A DNA stretch of 64,000 nucleotides. Origin: Catenovulum sp052056295 (GTDB lineage Bacteria; Pseudomonadota; Gammaproteobacteria; Enterobacterales; Alteromonadaceae). The notes below the pieces were generated by a model. It had not been told where the DNA came from. It saw only the letters and a list, made by a program, of their open reading frames with translations, and ran no database searches. Of this stretch, positions 59,617 through 64,000 are shown one piece after another. The stretch spans positions 62,001 to 126,000 of the forward strand of contig NZ_CP182494.1 of NCBI RefSeq assembly GCF_052056295.1. The letters are read 5' to 3'. Within the stretch, counting starts at the first letter, position 1. Each line of letters starts with the position of its first letter. The translations under genes were made by a program, and so were the position numbers.

Positions 59617-60705
59617 ATGAGTAATAAAGTTAATCATAAAGACGGCGCAACTTATGCGCCTGTTGGTCAGTCGGTTAAAGTTGTTGAGCCTAATCAATTT
59701 TATTTTTCAGTGGCGTTTTTAGATCATGGGCATATTTTTGGTCAGACCAATGGATTATTACAAGCGGGTGCAACGCTTAAATATGTGTTCGAACCTGATG
59801 CGAAAAAGCTCGCTGCATTTTGTGAAAAATACCCCGGTGTGCAAGTAGCCGACAGCTTTGAACAAATACTACAAGATGAACAAACGCAACTGGTTGCATC
59901 CGCCGCTATTCCTAATGTTAGAGCGCAAATAGGTATACAAGTGATGCAAGCGGGTAAAGATTATTTTACCGATAAATCGCCATTTACCACGCTTGAACAG
60001 TTGGCCGAAGTTAAACAAGTACAACAACAAACAAAACGCATCTATGCAGTCTATTACGCAGAAAGGTTGCACAATGAAGCGGCTTGGCGTGCCGGTGAAT
60101 TAATCGCAGAAGGTAAAATTGGTAAGGTTATTCAAGTCATTAACTTAGCGCCACATAGATTAGCCAAAGAAAATCGCCCAGCATGGTTTTTTGAAAAAGC
60201 CAGTTATGGTGGCATTTTAACTGATATAGGTTCGCATCAAGTAGAGCAGTTTTTAACCTACTCGGGCGCAAGCGACGCTAGCATTAATTTTGCCCGTGTG
60301 CGCAATGCAAATAATGCGGACAAACCAGAATTAGAAGACTTTGGTGAAGCTTCGATGACAGGAGATAATGGTTGTTCGTTTTATACCAGAGTCGATTGGT
60401 TTACCCCTCAAGGCCAAGCTACTTGGGGTGATGGTCGCAGTTTTATTGTTGGTACTGAAGGCACCATTGAAATTAGAAAATATATGGATGTTGCGCGCGA
60501 AGCACCGGTTTCTAAGATATTTTTAGTGACACAAGAATCTGAAAGCGAAATTGACTGTTACGGCCAATCGCACTTTCCCTATTTTGGGCAATTGATTTTA
60601 GATTGTATTAACCGCACAGAATTCGCGATGAAACAAGCACATACTTTTAAAGCAGCAGAGTTAAGTATGCTGGCACAGAAAGTAGCAGATGAAGCTTTAG
60701 TTTGA
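59617..60705 (+). CDS. Gfo/Idh/MocA-family oxidoreductase 2
   Basis: The 362-residue enzyme begins with a Rossmann-type region (FYFSVAFLDHGHIFGQ, LKYVFEPDAKKL) and has KDYFTDKSPFT with the conserved Lys, and GGILTDIGSHQVEQFL with Asp and His. It is clearly different from oxidoreductase 1; its coenzyme motif is less canonical. It ends the four-gene operon. A second enzyme of the same superfamily suggests two oxidation or reduction steps on the same substrate. No signal peptide. Confidence 0.88.
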   Translation: MSNKVNHKDGATYAPVGQSVKVVEPNQFYFSVAFLDHGHIFGQTNGLLQAGATLKYVFEPDAKKLAAFCEKYPGVQVADSFEQILQDEQTQLVASAAIPNVRAQIGIQVMQAGKDYFTDKSPFTTLEQLAEVKQVQQQTKRIYAVYYAERLHNEAAWRAGELIAEGKIGKVIQVINLAPHRLAKENRPAWFFEKASYGGILTDIGSHQVEQFLTYSGASDASINFARVRNANNADKPELEDFGEASMTGDNGCSFYTRVDWFTPQGQATWGDGRSFIVGTEGTIEIRKYMDVAREAPVSKIFLVTQESESEIDCYGQSHFPYFGQLILDCINRTEFAMKQAHTFKAAELSMLAQKVADEALV

Positions 60706-60723
60706 GTAGTTGAACAGAGTCAA

Positions 60724-60748
60724 TTTGCCCGAACCTTCATCGGGCAAA
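60724..60748. terminator. Bidirectional hairpin between Gfo/Idh 2 and DUF1080
   Basis: TTTGCCCGA (60724-60732) and TCGGGCAAA (60740-60748) form a perfect 9-bp stem between convergent genes. Flanking T or A runs are short, so it is a moderate terminator. Confidence 0.75.
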
Positions 60749-60768
60749 ATACTCTTAAAAATAATCCT

Positions 60769-61467
60769 TTATAACTCAGTAATCACGATATTTTTAAATC
60801 TAACCACATTATCGCGAGCGCCAGTTTCAGCAAAAGCTTTGCTGCCATGGTGTTGAATACCGATAAAACCTTGTGCATCTTTAGTATCAATTACGTGTGT
60901 GGTTAACACACCATTGAGGTAAATTTTTATCTCTGAGCCGATACACTCAATTTTATACTGATTCCATTCATCCGCTTTGTAAGCGTTCGATTTTGCGACC
61001 GTCCAATCTGGTGACAAATTTTGTTTAAAATCTTCGTCTGGGTGAGAGCGGCTTGGATGTATAGGGTTTAACCACTCACGTCGGCCTTGGTCGTATAAAC
61101 CGCCACTCCATTTTCTGTCGCTTGGGTCAACTTCGGCTTGGTAACCATAAGCTTCTTGGAAGTCACCTTTGTCTCTAACTTGTGCGCGGAAAATAAAACC
61201 TGAGTTGTAATATTCGCTAATGCCTGATGGCATTTTAACTTCAGCCTCGAATATAAAGTTTTTATATTGTTTTTTAGTTAGGTAAAACCAATTGCGTTTG
61301 GAGATAAGCTCAATTTCACCGTCAACCAGCTTAGCTTCGCCATCATTGTAGACGTTTTGCCATTGGTCTAAAGACTGAAGCAAATTAGTTTTATTGTTCT
61401 TTTCGACACTGGTATTTGCACAACTGCTTAATAATAAAACGGCAAGCACTAGGTAACTTTTTAGCAT
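60769..61467 (-). CDS. DUF1080 lipoprotein (3-keto-disaccharide hydrolase-like), GntR regulon
   Basis: The 232-residue protein has a lipobox (LLLSSCANT) and one DUF1080 beta-sandwich: NFIFEAEVKMPSG, YYNSGFIFRAQVRDKG, YGYQAEVDPSDRKWSGGLYD, WNQYKIECIGSEIKIYLNGV, GFIGIQHHGS. It should be a periplasmic or outer-membrane-anchored lipoprotein. It is convergent with the oxidoreductase operon but has the same GntR operator at its promoter, so the two units should act together. Known DUF1080 enzymes cleave 3-keto-glycosides, which matches nearby oxidoreductases; the substrate is inferred. Confidence 0.88.
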   Translation of the reverse strand: MLKSYLVLAVLLLSSCANTSVEKNNKTNLLQSLDQWQNVYNDGEAKLVDGEIELISKRNWFYLTKKQYKNFIFEAEVKMPSGISEYYNSGFIFRAQVRDKGDFQEAYGYQAEVDPSDRKWSGGLYDQGRREWLNPIHPSRSHPDEDFKQNLSPDWTVAKSNAYKADEWNQYKIECIGSEIKIYLNGVLTTHVIDTKDAQGFIGIQHHGSKAFAETGARDNVVRFKNIVITEL

Positions 61468-61483
61468 ATTTATTCCTTGATTT

Positions 61484-61526
61484 AATTGGCCTGACCAATT
61501 CTAGTGTTTATCAGTTTTGTCTGCAA
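61484..61526 (-). promoter_or_regulatory. DUF1080 promoter with GntR operator copy 3
   Basis: On the minus strand, TTGCAG (61526-61521) and TAGAAT (61503-61498) have a 17-bp spacer. AATTGGCCTGACCAATT (61484-61500) overlaps the -10 end and start site, the same geometry as copy 2. An AAGGA ribosome-binding site follows. Confidence 0.78.
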
Positions 61527-61611
61527 GGTAAAAGTTACCCGTGTGTGGGGATTGAATTGCCACTCATAAAACCACATTAATAAGTGTTATAGCAGGATAA
61601 GGAGAGGAATA

Positions 61612-62310
61612 ATGAAAACAAAATTAGTCGTTTTTTTCCTATTAATCACAAGTAACACAGCTTTCGCTAAAGAGTGTACTGTGTTGCTGCATGGAATGGC
61701 ACGTACTGAAAATTCAATGAACAGGTTAGCCGAAGAGCTCAAAAACGAAGGCTACGAGGTTTTAAATTATGGATATCCTTCCACTGATTTAAAAATTGAA
61801 AAAATAGCACAAATTCATTTACCTAAGGCAATTGAGCAATGTGGTGACGCTGACATTGAAAAGATCAATTTCGTTACGCATTCATTAGGCGGCATTGTTT
61901 TAAGGAAATATTTGAGTGAAAACAAACTAGAAAATTTAGGTCGAGTGGTCATGCTGGGGCCACCAAACAAAGGAAGTGAGGTTGTAGACAAACTTAAAAA
62001 ACTGCCGGGTTTCAAATTAATCAACGGACCAGCAGGTTTACAGCTTGGTACGAGCGAAGATAGTGTTCCAAATACGCTTGGCCCGGTTACCTATCCAGTG
62101 GGCGTTATTGCCGGCAGCTCAACTTTTAACCCAATTCTTTCTCAGATGTTGCCAGATCCAGATGATGGAAAAGTATCAGTAGCGCGTACTAAGGTAGAAG
62201 GAATGACTGACCATGTGGTTATGCCAGTCACACATACATTTATGATGAAAAACAAAGAGGTTATTGAACAAGTAATCACATTCTTGAAATCAGGCAAGTT
62301 CAAAAAATAG
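61612..62310 (+). CDS. Secreted alpha/beta hydrolase (lipase/esterase-like)
   Basis: The 232-residue protein has a signal peptide ending AFAKE, an oxyanion-type LLHGMA (25-30), nucleophile Ser91 in THSLGG, an Asp near LPDPDDGKVS and a late His in PVTHTFMM. The fold resembles PGAP1-type and small triacylglycerol lipases. It has AGGAGAGG ribosome-binding sequence. No operon partners are evident; the substrate is unknown. It is convergent with the GGDEF gene, with no gap. Confidence 0.85.
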   Translation: MKTKLVVFFLLITSNTAFAKECTVLLHGMARTENSMNRLAEELKNEGYEVLNYGYPSTDLKIEKIAQIHLPKAIEQCGDADIEKINFVTHSLGGIVLRKYLSENKLENLGRVVMLGPPNKGSEVVDKLKKLPGFKLINGPAGLQLGTSEDSVPNTLGPVTYPVGVIAGSSTFNPILSQMLPDPDDGKVSVARTKVEGMTDHVVMPVTHTFMMKNKEVIEQVITFLKSGKFKK

Positions 62311-63303
62311 TTATTCAGCTTTTATTACTAAACCTCTGCCTAAATCTTTAGCCCGGTACAAAGCTTGATCTGCGCGAGAGAGCGCTTTAGCTATGCTGCT
62401 CTCGTTCGTTTGTAGTTGAGAGAGGCCTATGCTGGTTGAAATCGAAATAACCTGTTCTTCCAAATTAAGCTCTAATTGAGTTAAAGACTCTAGCTGATCG
62501 TCTAGCTTGTCTAATTGTGATTTCTCAATTAACACGACAAATTCTTCGCCACCTAAGCGATAGCAGTGCACTGACTCTTTGGCAAACCAGCCACTGAGCT
62601 CTTGGGCAAATTTAACCAACACTTTATCGCCGAAATCATGGCCGAAGGTGTCGTTAATATTTTTAAAATAATCTATATCAATAAGCAGCAGGTAATATTG
62701 AAGATTTGATTCGTTTTGACTAATTAAACGTTTGGCATCTTCGATAAGTGCACGACGGTTTGGCAGTTTAGTTAACGGATCTTTCCTCGCTAAATCGTGT
62801 TCTTGGCTATAACTGTAATGCATGTAGATGTATACAGAAAGAAAGTTGGCAAATGTGCTGGCGCTGCGCTGATCAAAATACTGTGAAGTTACTTCATCAC
62901 TAAAGCCAAAATTGAGTGTACTGTAACATACATTTTGTTTGATCAAGGGCACGTCAAAACAAGCGAAGATGCCATTTCGCGCGAGCGCGTCTGTATCAAT
63001 GTAATTTTTGCCACTGCTATGTGAATAAAGATCGGCTTGTCGTTGTTGAAAAACCTGACCAACAAAAGAGCCGTCAACCGGCATTTCAGTGCCAAGCTCT
63101 ATAGCTGTGTTGCCCGCCAATGAAAATACAGTAAGTGCTTTTGAGTCTTCATTGTATAGCGTGATACTCACTCTCGAAACGTCGAAAATGTAGTAACACC
63201 AAGAGGCTATACATGCCAAAGTTTGCTCGAGATCACTGGCCAAATTCAGCTCTTCGATAAATTTTATCGGTAATGCAATATATTCGTGTTCAAGTTCTGA
63301 CAT
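62311..63303 (-). CDS. GAF-GGDEF diguanylate cyclase
   Basis: The 330-residue protein has a GAF-like sensor (about 20-165) and a GGDEF domain (about 175-330) with DPLTKLPNRRAL, IDIDYFKNINDTFGHDFGD and GGEEF (251-255), which is active-type. The product-inhibition I-site RxxD five residues upstream is missing (KESV). It likely makes cyclic di-GMP under control of a cytoplasmic signal. No membrane segment or signal peptide is seen. Confidence 0.92.
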   Translation of the reverse strand: MSELEHEYIALPIKFIEELNLASDLEQTLACIASWCYYIFDVSRVSITLYNEDSKALTVFSLAGNTAIELGTEMPVDGSFVGQVFQQRQADLYSHSSGKNYIDTDALARNGIFACFDVPLIKQNVCYSTLNFGFSDEVTSQYFDQRSASTFANFLSVYIYMHYSYSQEHDLARKDPLTKLPNRRALIEDAKRLISQNESNLQYYLLLIDIDYFKNINDTFGHDFGDKVLVKFAQELSGWFAKESVHCYRLGGEEFVVLIEKSQLDKLDDQLESLTQLELNLEEQVISISTSIGLSQLQTNESSIAKALSRADQALYRAKDLGRGLVIKAE

Positions 63304-63429
63304 GGAAGAAATTTCAAAAATATAACTTCATTGAGTATAGGACTCATGGTCATTTTTGCAATTCTAGGCGAGTTTATGGCGAGAAACATAAGGCTGTAGG
63401 GCGCATAACCGCGCCCAACAATTTGATGG

Positions 63430-64000
63430 CTAATTAAAATTAACTCTTACCCCCGCGCCTAAACGTCGGCCAGCGTATTCAACACTGTATATTCGGCCGT
63501 ACGATTGTTCACGAATTGTGCCTTCATCAGTCAGGTTAGTGCCTTCAAAAAAGACCGCCACATCTTCAGATATATCGTAAGACGCGCTCATATCTAACTG
63601 GCCATATGCTTGGCCATAACGTGCGTCGCCACCGCCGCCTTCACCTTGTAAGATAAAGCGGTCGCGCTTGTTATAAGCTAGGCGCATACCGAAATCACCT
63701 TTCTCATAAAAAGCAATTAAGTTGTATGAATTTTTCGCAAAACCAGTGACACCTTCTTCTGTAGGTAAAGCAAAATTATCTAACCTATCACTCTGGTCTT
63801 TTTTATCGTTAGATGAGCTTTTGGCGTAAGTGTAGTTTGCTTGAATTCCCAAACCATCAAATGGTGAGGGTAGATAATCAAAGTTGTGCAACAAGGCTAA
63901 TTCAAAACCGCTAATTTTTCCGCCATCGGTATTTTGATAACGATTATCCAGCGCAAACAATCGGCCTAAAGTTGGCACATCGTAACCAGTATCGATACGG
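63430..64000 (-). CDS. TonB-dependent receptor, C-terminal part
   Basis: The 5' end lies beyond the window: the frame stays open to the right edge, and GTG at 63978 is internal. The visible 190 residues are the end of a TBDR barrel (GLGIQANYTYAKSSS, YNLIAFYEKGDFGMRLAYNKRDRF, GQLDMSASYDISEDVAVFFEGTNLTDE), ending with RVNFN. It belongs to the same large Xanthomonas/Caulobacter-type group as the receptor at 21630, so it probably imports an oligosaccharide for genes outside the window. Confidence 0.92.
   Translation of the reverse strand, partial: RIDTGYDVPTLGRLFALDNRYQNTDGGKISGFELALLHNFDYLPSPFDGLGIQANYTYAKSSSNDKKDQSDRLDNFALPTEEGVTGFAKNSYNLIAFYEKGDFGMRLAYNKRDRFILQGEGGGGDARYGQAYGQLDMSASYDISEDVAVFFEGTNLTDEGTIREQSYGRIYSVEYAGRRLGAGVRVNFN

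Noticed and set aside
1..64000. tRNA, rRNA, phage or transposase genes
   Set aside because: None could be recognised in either strand; the cassette array has no integrase in this window.

Overview
This window looks like the chromosome of a marine, polysaccharide-degrading gammaproteobacterium of the Alteromonadales (a Catenovulum/Paraglaciecola-like bacterium is my best guess). The DNA is AT-rich by eye. Most catabolic genes carry signal peptides or lipoboxes and sit beside very large TonB-dependent receptors (TBDRs), TRAP transporters and sulfatases. No rRNA, tRNA, CRISPR array or phage genes were seen.

Layout. (1) 1-2228: galactomannan-type genes, the end of a GH5 enzyme and a GH27 alpha-galactosidase. 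(2) 2562-4202: a two-gene accessory module (MarR-GNAT fusion and a MerB-like protein) flanked by related inverted repeats. (3) 4465-15494: the first half of a glucuronoarabinoxylan locus. It holds a Nudix-type regulator with a degenerate Nudix box, cytoplasmic GH43, GH115 alpha-glucuronidase, SASA-type acetylesterase, a lipoprotein made only of carbohydrate-binding modules, a GH10 xylanase lipoprotein, an ExoP_C-like protein and an unlisted 49-residue membrane protein. (4) 15498-19964: an accessory island with a Fic toxin and its YhfG-type antitoxin, followed by an integron-like gene-cassette array (attC-like sites, no integrase) carrying DUF4062 and DUF2971 genes. (5) 20025-36997: the second half of the xylan locus, with a halogenase-like flavoprotein, a TBDR, a GPH sugar symporter and a seven-gene operon (GH10, GH2, GH67, TRAP P/Q/M, ManD). 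(6) 37060-42159: GH5_8 mannanase with three CBM10-like repeats, a sulfatase and phosphomannomutase; the mannanase and sulfatase share a LacI-type operator motif. (7) 42227-53656: mixed and partly unknown genes, with a broken SDR gene, a large FG-GAP-like lipoprotein, a DUF1080 protein, a beta-helix glycosidase and small genes beside a decayed attC-like site. (8) 53848-61467: a compact GntR-controlled module (cytochrome c-linked dehydrogenase, two Gfo/Idh/MocA oxidoreductases, an Nramp-like permease and a DUF1080 lipoprotein) with three matching operators. (9) 61612-64000: an alpha/beta hydrolase, a GAF-GGDEF protein and the end of another TBDR.

How it works together (inference from families). 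Surface lipoprotein xylanases and the CBM protein would attack and hold xylan. The TBDR would import oligosaccharides. Acetylesterase, GH115 and GH67 would remove acetyl and (4-O-methyl)glucuronosyl groups. GH43 and the GPH symporter would finish xylo-oligosaccharides in the cytoplasm. TRAP would import uronates or small acids, and ManD would dehydrate mannonate from the glucuronate route to KDG. A palindrome based on TTGACTA occurs at the GH43, CBM-lipoprotein and TBDR promoters and is a candidate operator for the Nudix-family regulator. The GntR module is the strongest candidate for an under-described system: it looks like an oxidative (3-keto-type) sugar pathway with its own small regulon.
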